The notes below the pieces were generated by a model. That model saw only the letters and a list, made by a program, of their open reading frames with translations, had not been told where the DNA came from and searched no databases. Positions 7,926 to 15,834 of a DNA stretch of 37,856 nucleotides are shown in pieces; the first letter of the stretch is position 1, and every line of letters begins with the position of its first letter. The stretch spans positions 1 to 37,856 of the forward strand of contig DASYVA010000059.1 in assembly GCA_036000645.1 (NCBI GenBank), read 5' to 3'. Origin of the DNA: Candidatus Methylomirabilis sp. (GTDB lineage Bacteria; Methylomirabilota; Methylomirabilia; Methylomirabilales; JACPAU01). Made by a program: the position numbers and the translations under genes.

Positions 7926-7972
7926 GGCACCTCCTCGCGGTTGGAATCGGGGGGGGAACGCGCGAAGTCCTT

Positions 7973-8001
7973 CCTCTACCACGGCGGCCGGAGCGGGTCA
8001 A
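7973..8001 (-). promoter_or_regulatory. Possible promoter for the CMD-fold gene
   Basis: Minus strand TTGACC (7996-8001), 17-nt spacer, TAGAGG (7973-7978). The -35 is strong and the -10 weak (3 of 6). It would give a leader of about 40 nt before the start at 7925. Confidence 0.4.
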
Positions 8002-8016
8002 GCCGGCGAGGATTCC

Positions 8017-9279
8017 GTGGAGTCCCTCACGGGGAGCCCGAACACCCTCTACCAGAGCGCGCTCATCCTCCTGGATGAGGCCGCTGCCGCGTTGCGCCTG
8101 GACCCCGGCATCCATGAGCGTCTCCGCTACCCGAAGCGGGCGCTGATGGTATCCATCCCCACCCGGATGGATGACGGCCGCACCCGGGTCTTCCTCGGCT
8201 ACCGCGTCCAGCACAACGTCACCCTTGGGCCCGGCAAGGGGGGCATCCGCTACCACCCCGACACCACGCTCGAGGAGGTCACCGCCCTCGCGATGCTCAT
8301 GACCTGGAAGTGCGCCCTGATGGGCCTCCCCTACGGCGGGGCCAAGGGCGGCGTGCGGTGCGACCCCGAGACGATGTCGGCCGGCGAGCTGGAGCGGATG
8401 ACCCGCCGCTACACGTCCGAGATCGTCCTGGCGATCGGCCCCGACCGGGACGTCCCGGCCCCCGACCTGTACACGAACGACCAGACCATGGCCTGGATCA
8501 TGGACACCTACAGCATGCAGAAGGGGGGGACGGTACCCGGGGTGGTGACGGGGAAGCCGGTCCTCCTCGGCGGGACGCTGGGGCGACTCGAGGCGACGGG
8601 ACGGGGGGTGGCGATCATGGCGGAGGAGGCGTGCCGGGCCACGGGCCGCCCCCTCGCCGGGGCGGCCGTGGCCGTGCAGGGGTTCGGGAACGTGGGCGGC
8701 GTGGCCGCCCGCCTCCTGCACGAGGCCGGCTGCCGCATCGTCGCGGTGAGCGACGTCCGGGGGGGGATCACCAGCGGGGCCGGGCTCGATGTTCCGCGCC
8801 TGCTGGAGCACGTCCGGGAGAACAAGTACGTGGAGAGGTTCCCGGGAGCGGAGCGGATCGCGAACGCGGAGCTGCTCACCTGCCCCTGCGACATCCTGAT
8901 CCCCGCCGCCCTGCAGGGACAGATCACGCCTGCCAACGCGGAGCAGATCCGGGCCCGGATCATCGTGGAGGGCGCCAACGGTCCCACCCTCCCGGAGGCG
9001 GACGCGATGCTCGCGCGGCGCGGGATCTTCGTGGTCCCGGACATCTTGGCCAACGCCGGCGGGGTCACCGTCTCCTACTTCGAGTGGGTCCAGGACCTGC
9101 AGATGTACTTCTGGACGGAGGAGCAGATCACCCAGCGCCTCCGTTCCCTCATGACGGGGGCCTTCGCCGAGGTCCGGGGTCTCGCCACGGCCCGGGGCGT
9201 GGACCTGCGCCGCGCCGCCACCATGCTGGGGGTGCAGCGCGTGGCGGAGGCGAAGCGCCTCCGGGGCCTGTACCCATGA
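8017..9279 (+). CDS. Glutamate/leucine-type amino acid dehydrogenase
   Basis: A 420-residue NAD(P)-dependent dehydrogenase of the Glu/Leu/Phe/Val family, which oxidatively deaminates an amino acid (or aminates the 2-oxoacid). Substrate-side motifs are intact: GPGKGGIRYHP with Lys74, and GLPYGGAKGGV with the catalytic Lys110. The nucleotide-binding loop is GFGNVG at 222-227. The length is typical of hexameric GDHs. The GTG at 8017 is chosen because it has GCGAGGA before it and gives the family's usual N terminus; the open frame extends upstream but with low-complexity sequence. The stop overlaps the start of the TRAP permease (ATGA), so amino acid uptake and deamination are probably coupled. 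Glutamate is the best guess for the substrate. Confidence 0.92.
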   Translation: MESLTGSPNTLYQSALILLDEAAAALRLDPGIHERLRYPKRALMVSIPTRMDDGRTRVFLGYRVQHNVTLGPGKGGIRYHPDTTLEEVTALAMLMTWKCALMGLPYGGAKGGVRCDPETMSAGELERMTRRYTSEIVLAIGPDRDVPAPDLYTNDQTMAWIMDTYSMQKGGTVPGVVTGKPVLLGGTLGRLEATGRGVAIMAEEACRATGRPLAGAAVAVQGFGNVGGVAARLLHEAGCRIVAVSDVRGGITSGAGLDVPRLLEHVRENKYVERFPGAERIANAELLTCPCDILIPAALQGQITPANAEQIRARIIVEGANGPTLPEADAMLARRGIFVVPDILANAGGVTVSYFEWVQDLQMYFWTEEQITQRLRSLMTGAFAEVRGLATARGVDLRRAATMLGVQRVAEAKRLRGLYP

Positions 9280-11288
9280 GCGGTCCGGGACCTTCCCCGC
9301 CGGCCCCGCTCGCCGCCGACCGCGCGACCTCGGCGCAGGCCGAGCGCCTGGTCGAGCAGGCCGAGTTCGGCGCCCGCCGCCTCACCGGTCTCCCCCTCTA
9401 CTTCGCGGGCGGTCTCGCCCTCGCCTTCTCGGGATTCCAGCTCTACACGGCGGCCTTCGGGACCCTCCCGGGGGTCCTCCAGCGGGCAGTCCACCTGGCC
9501 TTCGCCCTCGCCCTCTGCTTCCTCTTTTACCCGGGCTCGAAGAAGGCCCGCCGCGCCTCTCCCCCGTGGAGCGACTACCTGCTGGCGGCCTGCGCGTCCT
9601 GGGTCGCCCTCTACGTGGTGGTCCACTACCGGGCCCTGGTCACCCGGGTCGGCGACCCCACGCCCCTGGACATCCTCACCGGCGCCGCCGCCATGGTGTT
9701 CATCCTGGAGGCCTCCCGGCGCGCCGTCGGCATCTTCCTCCCGGCGATCGCGAGCGCCTTCGTCCTGTATGCCTTTGTCGGCCCTTACCTCCCCGACCTC
9801 GTAGCCCACCGGGGCTACACTCTCCGGCGGGTAGTGGACCACCTCTACTTCACCACGGAAGGCGTTTTCGGCATTCCCCTCTGGGTCTCCGCGACGTTCG
9901 TCTTCGGGTTCGTCCTCTTCGGGGCCGTCCTGGAGCGGACGGGGGCCGGCGAGTACCTCATTCAGCTCGCCTTTTCCCTCTTCGGCCACACACGGGGCGG
10001 GCCGGCCAAGGCGGCCGTGGTGGCGAGCGCCTTCATGGGGACCATCTCCGGCTCCTCCATCGCGAATACCGCCACCGTCGGCAGCATGACGATCCCGCTC
10101 ATGAAGCGAGTCGGGTTCAAGGCGGAGGTGGCGGGGGGGATCGAGACGGCAGCGGGCGGGAACGGCCAGATCATGCCCCCGGTGATGGGGGCCGCCGCCT
10201 TCGTCATGGCCGAGTGGCTGGGCATCCCCTACCTGGAGGTCGCGAAGGCCGCCGTGCTGCCCGCCGTCATTGACCAGTTGGCGCTGCTCGGCGCCGTGCA
10301 CCTCTTGGCGCTCAAGGAGGGCATCAGCGGGCTGCCGAAGAGCGACCTTCCCCCGTTCTGGCGGACGTTCCTCCGGGGTCTTCACTTCCTCTTCCCCGTC
10401 GCGGTCCTCCTCTACTACCTGATCTGGCAGCGGTCCACCCCCCTCACCGCCGCCTTCATGGGGACGATGTCCGCCCTCGGGATCTTCGCCGCCTCGGGCC
10501 TCCTGCGGTCGCTCCAGGCAGCCCACGCCGGGTCGGGGGCGGGGGCGGAACTCGCCGACACGGCGCAGCGGCTGGTGACCGCGCTCTTCCTGGGGGCCAG
10601 GACGATGGCCGGCGTGGGGGCGACCTGCGCCTGCGCCGGGATCATCGTGGGGGTAGTGACGCTGACCGGCCTCGGTCTGAACATGGCGGACATCCTCCTC
10701 CGGCTCTCGGGAGGCTACCTGCTCCCGAGCCTCTTCCTCACCATGCTGGCCTGCCTGATCCTGGGAATGGGGGTCCCCACGACCGCCACGTACATCATCA
10801 TGGCGACGATCACGGCGCCGGCCCTGCAGGCGGTGGCCCCCACCATCCCGATCATCGCCATCCACCTCTTCGTCTTCTACTTCGGGATCCTGGCTGACGA
10901 CACGCCGCCCGTGGGCCTCGCCGCCTACGCCGCGGCCGGGATCGCCGGATCCGACCCGGTCCGGACCGGCTGGCAGGCCTTTAAGTTAGACATGCGGACG
11001 TTCCTTCTCCCCTTCATGTTCATCAACGCGCCCCAGATGCTCCTCATCAACACGACGGTGCTGGAGGCGGCCTGGATCTTCGTCACCGCCTCGGTGGGGA
11101 TGTACGCGCTCGCGGCCGGGATGCAGGGCTACTTCCTGATCCCGGCACGCCTGACGGAGCGGGTGATCCTCTGCGTGTCGGCCGTGGGGCTGGTCTGGGC
11201 GGGGTGGGTGACGGACGTCCTCGGGATGCTCGGCGTGGCGGTCGTGGTCGTCCTGCAGCGCCGGCGGCAGCGAGCGGGAGAGGCGTGA
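9276..11288 (+). CDS. TRAP transporter fused permease (DctQ-DctM, TAXI type)
   Basis: A 670-residue polytopic membrane protein. Residues about 40-190 carry the four-helix DctQ-like part; the rest is the large DctM subunit with family blocks SGSSIANTATVGSMTIPLMKR, GIETAAGGNGQIMPPVMGAAA, GMGVPTTATYI and ADDTPPVGLAAYAAA. This 4TM/12TM fusion is the form that works with TAXI-class binding proteins, and one is encoded just downstream on the other strand. TRAP systems are secondary transporters driven by ion gradients. Its start overlaps the dehydrogenase stop, and its 3' end is 3 bp from the convergent DUF1850 gene, so the two halves of the transporter are transcribed toward each other. Confidence 0.93.
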   Translation: MSGPGPSPPAPLAADRATSAQAERLVEQAEFGARRLTGLPLYFAGGLALAFSGFQLYTAAFGTLPGVLQRAVHLAFALALCFLFYPGSKKARRASPPWSDYLLAACASWVALYVVVHYRALVTRVGDPTPLDILTGAAAMVFILEASRRAVGIFLPAIASAFVLYAFVGPYLPDLVAHRGYTLRRVVDHLYFTTEGVFGIPLWVSATFVFGFVLFGAVLERTGAGEYLIQLAFSLFGHTRGGPAKAAVVASAFMGTISGSSIANTATVGSMTIPLMKRVGFKAEVAGGIETAAGGNGQIMPPVMGAAAFVMAEWLGIPYLEVAKAAVLPAVIDQLALLGAVHLLALKEGISGLPKSDLPPFWRTFLRGLHFLFPVAVLLYYLIWQRSTPLTAAFMGTMSALGIFAASGLLRSLQAAHAGSGAGAELADTAQRLVTALFLGARTMAGVGATCACAGIIVGVVTLTGLGLNMADILLRLSGGYLLPSLFLTMLACLILGMGVPTTATYIIMATITAPALQAVAPTIPIIAIHLFVFYFGILADDTPPVGLAAYAAAGIAGSDPVRTGWQAFKLDMRTFLLPFMFINAPQMLLINTTVLEAAWIFVTASVGMYALAAGMQGYFLIPARLTERVILCVSAVGLVWAGWVTDVLGMLGVAVVVVLQRRRQRAGEA

Positions 11289-11291
11289 GGC

Positions 11292-11780
11292 TCAGGAGGC
11301 GAGCAGCAGCCGCAGCGCCGGGAGGCGCTCCACCCGCACCCGCACGCGAGCCGGGGCGCCCGGCAGGGCGGCGAGGGGGACCTCGCGCCCCCGGAGGGAG
11401 AGCTGCATCCGGGCCACCGGGTGGACGAGAAGGGGCAGCTCCGTGAGGCGCACGCTCTCGGGCGACCGGAGCAGGCCGCCGGTGAGCCGGTAGGGCTCCC
11501 CGGGGCCGAGGCGCGGGAGGCCGGCGCCGAAGGCGGGCGCTACCGTCTCCTCCAGGGTGAGCGCGCCATCCGCGGCCACCCGGAAGCGGCCGGTCACCGG
11601 GACGCGGTCCACCGAGTGCATGTACTCGAGGGACACGGCCTCCCCGGCCTGTACGCGGGCGGCGTACAGCAGCTGCCCGCTCCCGGCCTCCCGGACGGTC
11701 AAAGCCCGGACCGGGACCAGGGTGAGGAGGAGGGCCGCCCCCGCGGCCAGGGGGGCGGCCCTCCGCACGATGCGGGCCAC
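11292..11780 (-). CDS. DUF1850 protein of TAXI-TRAP loci
   Basis: A 162-residue protein with an N-terminal signal or anchor segment and the DUF1850 signature SLEYMHSVDRVPVTGRF (about residues 50-66), followed by ETVAPAFGAGLP. DUF1850 proteins are known mainly from genes next to TAXI-TRAP transporters; their function is not established, and a periplasmic accessory role is likely. The GTG at 11780 is preceded by GGAGG with a 4-nt gap. It lies 8 bp after the TAXI gene on the same strand and is surely cotranscribed with it. Confidence 0.85.
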   Translation of the reverse strand: MARIVRRAAPLAAGAALLLTLVPVRALTVREAGSGQLLYAARVQAGEAVSLEYMHSVDRVPVTGRFRVAADGALTLEETVAPAFGAGLPRLGPGEPYRLTGGLLRSPESVRLTELPLLVHPVARMQLSLRGREVPLAALPGAPARVRVRVERLPALRLLLAS

Positions 11781-11788
11781 GCGCCCTC

Positions 11789-12760
11789 CTACGCGCCCTT
11801 CTCGCGGTAGAAGCGCTGCGCCCCCGGGTGCAGCGGGATCGGCATGCCTTCCCGCGCGCTCTTCAGGGTCAGGTTCTTGGCGGCGGCGTGGGCGCTGTGG
11901 AAGGTCTCCAGGTTCTCGAAGACGGCCTTGGTCAGGTCGTAGACCAGGTCCTCGGACAGGTCGGAGCGGGCGACCATCATGGCCATGACCGCGACGGTCG
12001 TCACGTCTGCGTCCTGGCCCCGGTAGGTCCCGGCCGGGATCCGGGTCACCGTATAAAACGGGTACTTCTTCTTCAGGGCCTCGGCCTCCCGTCCGGCGAC
12101 CGGCACCATCGCCACCTTCTCGCTGATGAAGGTGTCCAGGATGACGGCAGCGCCGAGGCCGGTGGTGTAGAAGCCGGCGTCAATGCGGCCGTCCTTCAGC
12201 TGGTCGGAGGCCTCGGCGGGGCCGATCCGCTCGACTTTCCCCAGGGCGTCCAGGGTCATCCCGTAGGCCTCGAGGATCTGGACCGTGTTGGCCTCGGTCC
12301 CGCTCCCGAGGGGGCCGATGGCGACGCGCTTGCCCTTCAGGTCCCGGATGCTCTTGACCCCCGAGGCCTTGGTAGCGACCACCTGGATCAGCTCGGGGTA
12401 GAGGGTGAAGACGCCGCCCATGTTCTTGACCGGCTGGCCGGCGAACATCAGCGTGCCGTTTACGGCGTAGAAGGCGATATCATTCTGGAGGAGCGCGAAG
12501 TCGGCGTCCCCACTCGCGATGAGCTTCGCGTTGGCCACCGAGGCCCCGGAGGACTCCACCGTCGCCCGGACGCCCGGCAGCTTCGTGTGGACGATCCGGG
12601 AGATGGCCCCGGCCAGCGGGTAGTAGACGCCCACCACCCAGCCGGAGGCGATGGTGACGAGGCGCTTCTGCTGGGCCTGAAGCGGCGGGGCCGCGGCGAG
12701 GGCCAGCAGGACGAGACCCGCGAGCAGCCCCCGGAAAAGACGCCAGGACCGATCCTTCAT
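11789..12760 (-). CDS. TAXI-family TRAP transporter substrate-binding protein
   Basis: A 323-residue periplasmic protein with a clear signal peptide (GLLAGLVLLALAAAPPLQAQ) and the TAXI pattern: TIASGWVVGVYYPLAGAISR, VESSGASVANAKLIASGDADFALLQND, and SIRDLKGKRVAIGPLGSGTE. It captures the substrate and delivers it to the fused permease encoded at 9276. A Thermus TAXI protein is known to bind glutamate/glutamine, and with a glutamate-type dehydrogenase coupled to the permease here, an acidic amino acid is a fair hypothesis. The ATG at 12760 has GGAGG 7 nt upstream, and a promoter lies at 12819-12847. Confidence 0.93.
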   Translation of the reverse strand: MKDRSWRLFRGLLAGLVLLALAAAPPLQAQQKRLVTIASGWVVGVYYPLAGAISRIVHTKLPGVRATVESSGASVANAKLIASGDADFALLQNDIAFYAVNGTLMFAGQPVKNMGGVFTLYPELIQVVATKASGVKSIRDLKGKRVAIGPLGSGTEANTVQILEAYGMTLDALGKVERIGPAEASDQLKDGRIDAGFYTTGLGAAVILDTFISEKVAMVPVAGREAEALKKKYPFYTVTRIPAGTYRGQDADVTTVAVMAMMVARSDLSEDLVYDLTKAVFENLETFHSAHAAAKNLTLKSAREGMPIPLHPGAQRFYREKGA

Positions 12761-12818
12761 GGTCGTCCTCCTTCTCGTGGCGATGGGAAGGGCGCGAGCA
12801 CTGTGGTGGGGCAGCGTC

Positions 12819-12847
12819 ACGCTAGGGCAGGGGCCCGGCAAAGTCAA
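12819..12847 (-). promoter_or_regulatory. Promoter for the TAXI-DUF1850 pair
   Basis: Minus strand TTGACT (12842-12847, 5 of 6), 17-nt spacer, TAGCGT (12819-12824, 3 of 6 including the first T, the A and the last T). It predicts a leader of about 52 nt. It sits in the 114-bp gap after the leuB stop, so leuB read-through is not the only source of transcription. Confidence 0.5.
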
Positions 12848-12874
12848 GAGCCGCGCCGGACTGCCCGTCCCGGC

Positions 12875-13951
12875 TCAGGGGCGCGCCACCGCCTCGGCGA
12901 GGCGACGGCCCATCTCGGTCGTGCCGATGGTCGCCTCTCCGGGCCGGGCCAGGTCGGCCGTCCGCCAGCCGGCGGCGAGGATCGCTTCCACGGCCCGCTC
13001 GATGGCGGCCGCGACGTCCTCGCGGCGGAGCGAGTACCGGCACAGGAGCGCGCCGGAGAGGACGGCCGCGATGGGATTCGCCACGTCCTTCCCGACCAGG
13101 TCCGGCGCGGTCCCGTGGATCGGTTCGTACAGCCCGATCTCCGCCCCGAGGCTCGCCGAGGGGAGCATCCCGATGGATCCGGTCAGCATCGCCGCCTCGT
13201 CGCTCAGGATGTCGCCGAACATGTTCTCGGTCAGGATCACGTCGAAGGCCCGCGGGCTCCGGATGAGCTGCATGGCGCAGGAGTCCACGTACATGTGCTC
13301 GAGCGTGACCCCCGGGAAGTCGCGGTGGACCGCCTCCACGACTTGCCGCCACAGCTCCGAGGAGGCGAGGACGTTGGCCTTGTCCACGGAGGTGACCTTC
13401 TTCCGGCGGCCCGCTGCCGCCTCGAAGGCGACCCGCGCGATCCGGGTGATCTCCGCCGTCGTGTAGGCGAGGGTGTCCACGGCCCGCTCCCCGTCCGGAA
13501 CCCGTTCGATCCCCCGGGGCGTGCCGAAGTAGAGCCCGCCGGTCAGCTCCCGGACGACCAGGAGGTCCGTTCCCTCGACCACCTCGCGCTTCAGGCTGGA
13601 GGCCTCGACGAGCGCGGGAGAGAGGCGGGCGGGCCGGAGGTTGGCGTACAGGCCCAGGGCGGCCCGGAGGCGCAGGATGCCCCGCTCGGGTCGCTGCTCC
13701 GTGGGCAGCCTGTCCCACTTCGGCCCGCCGACGGCGCCGAGGAGGATCGCGCGGCTCTCCCGGCAGCGGGCGAGCGTCTCCTCCGGGAGCGGGTCCCCGG
13801 TCGCGTCCACGGCCGCCCCGCCGAGCAGGGCCTCGCGGAAGGTGAGCGCGAGGCCGAATCGGGTGGCGGCCGCCTGCAGCACCAGGAGGGCCTGGTCCAC
13901 CACCTCGGGCCCGATGCCGTCGCCCTTCAGGACCGCGATCTGTGTCGCCAT
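12875..13951 (-). CDS. leuB: 3-isopropylmalate dehydrogenase
   Basis: A 358-residue protein of the isocitrate/isopropylmalate dehydrogenase family that oxidatively decarboxylates 3-isopropylmalate in leucine biosynthesis. Diagnostic blocks are AVLKGDGIGPEVV at the N terminus, LLGAVGGPKWD, LYANLRPARL, the substrate-site LTGGLYFGTPRGI, VTSVDKANVLASS, and the metal-binding region ILTENMFGDILSDEAAMLTGS, with GSAPDL-like HGTAPDLVGKDVANP. The length is normal for LeuB. The start at 13951 has GGAGG 7 nt upstream. It stands alone here, without leuCD, and is divergent from engB; other leu genes must be elsewhere. Confidence 0.96.
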   Translation of the reverse strand: MATQIAVLKGDGIGPEVVDQALLVLQAAATRFGLALTFREALLGGAAVDATGDPLPEETLARCRESRAILLGAVGGPKWDRLPTEQRPERGILRLRAALGLYANLRPARLSPALVEASSLKREVVEGTDLLVVRELTGGLYFGTPRGIERVPDGERAVDTLAYTTAEITRIARVAFEAAAGRRKKVTSVDKANVLASSELWRQVVEAVHRDFPGVTLEHMYVDSCAMQLIRSPRAFDVILTENMFGDILSDEAAMLTGSIGMLPSASLGAEIGLYEPIHGTAPDLVGKDVANPIAAVLSGALLCRYSLRREDVAAAIERAVEAILAAGWRTADLARPGEATIGTTEMGRRLAEAVARP

Positions 13952-13992
13952 GGTCTCGCCTCCGGACGCCGGGCCGCGCGCCGGCAGCCCGT

Positions 13993-14021
13993 AGTATTGT
14001 TGTCCCGAGGCAACGGGTCAA
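13993..14021 (-). promoter_or_regulatory. Promoter for leuB
   Basis: Minus strand TTGACC (14016-14021, 5 of 6), 17-nt spacer, AATACT (13993-13998, 4 of 6). It lies in the 83 bp between the divergent leuB and engB starts. A loose GTTG-N8-CAAC symmetry fills the spacer. Confidence 0.55.
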
Positions 14022-14034
14022 GCGGGATGTGCCC

Positions 14035-14625
14035 ATGCGCGTAACCTCCGTGACCTTCGCCGGGAGCGCCACCTCCCCCGACCAGTACCCGAAGCGGGCG
14101 TTACCGGAGGTGGCCTTCGCCGGGCGCTCCAACGTGGGGAAGTCTTCCCTCATCAACCGGCTGCTTCACCGGCGGAATGTCGCCCGGGTGAGTCGGACGC
14201 CCGGCCGCACCCGGGTCCTGAACTTCTTCCTGGTGAATGACCGGTTCTACCTCGTCGACCTGCCGGGCTACGGGTATGCGGCGGTCCCGAGCCGGATCCG
14301 GGAGACCTGGGGGCCGATGATCGAGGGCTATGTGAAGACGCGGCCGACGCTCCGCGGCGTGGTCCTCCTGATGGATGGGCGCCACCCCCCCCAGCCCTCG
14401 GACGTGACCATGCGCGCGTGGCTCGCCCGGGAGGGAATCGCCCACCTCCTGGTCCTCACGAAGATCGACAAGGTGCCCCGGGGGCGTCGGGCCGCCCGTC
14501 TCGGAGAGGCCGCAGCAGCCCTCGACCTGTCGGACCCCGGGCTCCTCCTCCCCTGCTCTGCGCTGACGGGGGAGGGGGAGGCGGCCCTCTGGGAGGCGCT
14601 CGAGGCGGCACTGGGCCCGGCTTGA
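14035..14625 (+). CDS. engB: Ribosome biogenesis GTPase EngB/YsxC
   Basis: A 196-residue small GTPase needed for assembly of the large ribosomal subunit. All G motifs are visible: G1 GRSNVGKS at 30-37, the switch region with RTPGRTRVLNFF, G3 DLPGYGYA, G4 TKID, and G5 SALTGEG. The length matches EngB. The ATG at 14035 gives the usual N terminus; a GTG at 14029 is an alternative, and neither has a strong ribosome-binding site. It is divergent from leuB, with the leuB promoter occupying the gap. Confidence 0.95.
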   Translation: MRVTSVTFAGSATSPDQYPKRALPEVAFAGRSNVGKSSLINRLLHRRNVARVSRTPGRTRVLNFFLVNDRFYLVDLPGYGYAAVPSRIRETWGPMIEGYVKTRPTLRGVVLLMDGRHPPQPSDVTMRAWLAREGIAHLLVLTKIDKVPRGRRAARLGEAAAALDLSDPGLLLPCSALTGEGEAALWEALEAALGPA

Positions 14626-14691
14626 GAAAGCCGTCTCGCTCCTCCCCGAAAATGTCCGCCGCCTAGGTATCAGCCCGTTAGGAGGGTCGGG

Positions 14692-15156
14692 ATGAGAGCC
14701 TGGCTGGAAGACTATTATCTTATGGCTCAGATGGCCCTCCTGGCGCCCCTGCTCCCCTATTCCGCCTGGGTCCTCTTGTTTCTTGGGACAACTTTGTTGG
14801 GGGTAGGGATCTGGTTTCGACGACAGATCCGGGACTGGCTGACCGGCCTTCCACGATTCGTTCGGAAGGCAGTCGTCGTGGTCCTCGTGCTGGAAGCGAT
14901 CCCGGCGCTAGCCGTTGGACTCGGGCTGACGCTTTTCCTCGGGGCAGCGTATGGAAGCCGCATCGGACAATTCGTGATGTCTCTTGGGGGACTTCTCCGC
15001 GCAACAGCGATGGAAAAGATCGGATATACCATTGGCTGGATCGCAGGAGGAGCATGGGGATTCGTTACCGGAACCCTTACCATGGAGGTCTTGGCAGGGC
15101 TGATGGTTGGAATTCTGGCCTACCTTTTCACGAAGGCAACAGGATTTCCCAGGTAG
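14692..15156 (+). CDS. Hypothetical integral membrane protein with atypical composition
   Basis: A 154-residue protein I do not recognise. It has hydrophobic stretches at about residues 12-42, 60-88 and 110-147, suggesting three to five membrane helices joined by basic loops (RRQIRDWLTGLPRFVRK), and no catalytic motif. It is probably real: AGGAGG lies about 7 nt before the ATG, and the protein reads as a coherent membrane protein. Its codon use is different from the neighbours, with many A/T-ending codons (TAT, CTT, ATA, ACT), which suggests acquisition from elsewhere. It lies 66 bp after engB on the same strand and is followed by a long non-coding stretch. Confidence 0.65.
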   Translation: MRAWLEDYYLMAQMALLAPLLPYSAWVLLFLGTTLLGVGIWFRRQIRDWLTGLPRFVRKAVVVVLVLEAIPALAVGLGLTLFLGAAYGSRIGQFVMSLGGLLRATAMEKIGYTIGWIAGGAWGFVTGTLTMEVLAGLMVGILAYLFTKATGFPR

Positions 15157-15768
15157 GAGCGCGGGAGAGGGGGCTGGCGGCAGCCCGCCGGGGAAAGATG
15201 GCTATGCGGTTCGGCTCGCCATGAAAATTCCTTCCTCATTATTGTGTTACGCATCAGTGTCCGGATTTCTTTCGGGAAGCTAATGGGCCGACTTCAATGA
15301 CAAAACGAAGGGCTGTGTTCATCTAGTCGCACATGCCAATTGGTGAGCGGATGTACGGTGTATCTCGCTGCTCCTGCATCAGTAGCGGAGGGGATGGCCG
15401 AGTGGCAGCGAAGTCATCGACTGCGATGTGAACGGCTCGTTGGGCGCTAGATGGACGGCACGAGACGCCACGTCCTGCGCTGGCGCCACGAGGTCGCCAG
15501 GCGGCAAATCCCCGAGCTACCGGCCAGGGGCAGGAACAGCTCGTGGCGTCCACTGCGATCCCCAAGGGGAGAGACCCCAGACACCGCTTAGGGGTCCGCC
15601 CGCTTCCAGACTTCCAGCCCCCCCCAATTGACCACCGCTTCTTCCTATGCTCGGGAGCCGGGCCCCCCCAGCGCGCCGGGGGGGGGCGGCTCCACGGCGA
15701 CCTACATCACTACCTCCAGCCTAAGGATGTGCCGGCGGCGCGGGTCGCCCCCCGGCTCCAGAAGGGCG
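15157..15768. other. Non-coding stretch of about 610 bp
   Basis: No convincing gene on either strand; the short open frames have no ribosome-binding site and no family resemblance. The first 250 bp are relatively AT-rich, like the gene before it. Small inverted repeats occur at 15573-15596 (GACCCC/GGGGTC, 12-nt loop), and a GCATCAGT octamer occurs twice (near 15251 and 15377). It may be the remains of an inserted segment. The promoter of the next operon begins at its right end. Confidence 0.5.
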
Positions 15769-15797
15769 TTGACTCCTCCCGCAAAACCCGGCAAGAT
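15769..15797 (+). promoter_or_regulatory. Promoter of the TPR-lolB-ispE operon
   Basis: TTGACT (15769-15774, 5 of 6), 17-nt spacer, CAAGAT (15792-15797, with the conserved A2, A5 and T6). Transcription would begin near 15804, about 31 nt before the GTG at 15835, which supports that start codon for the TPR lipoprotein over the ATGs at 15796 and 15805. Confidence 0.5.
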
Positions 15798-15834
15798 GAC
15801 GAGGATGTTCCCTCGGATAAGGAGAGACAGGACC

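Noticed and set aside
9075-10865. Long open frame on the minus strand opposite the TRAP permease
   Set aside because: Its translation is charged low-complexity sequence without any family motif, and the plus strand encodes an unmistakable TRAP permease. Open antisense frames are expected in DNA this GC-rich.
15388-15470. tRNA-like stretch beginning GGGGATGGCCGAGTGGC
   Set aside because: It resembles the 5' part and D arm of a class II tRNA (Ser or Leu), but no anticodon stem, no TTCGA-type T loop and no matching acceptor 3' strand follow.
15323-15631. Short open frames on both strands in the gap before the TPR gene
   Set aside because: No ribosome-binding sites, no family resemblance, and composition typical of random GC-rich sequence.
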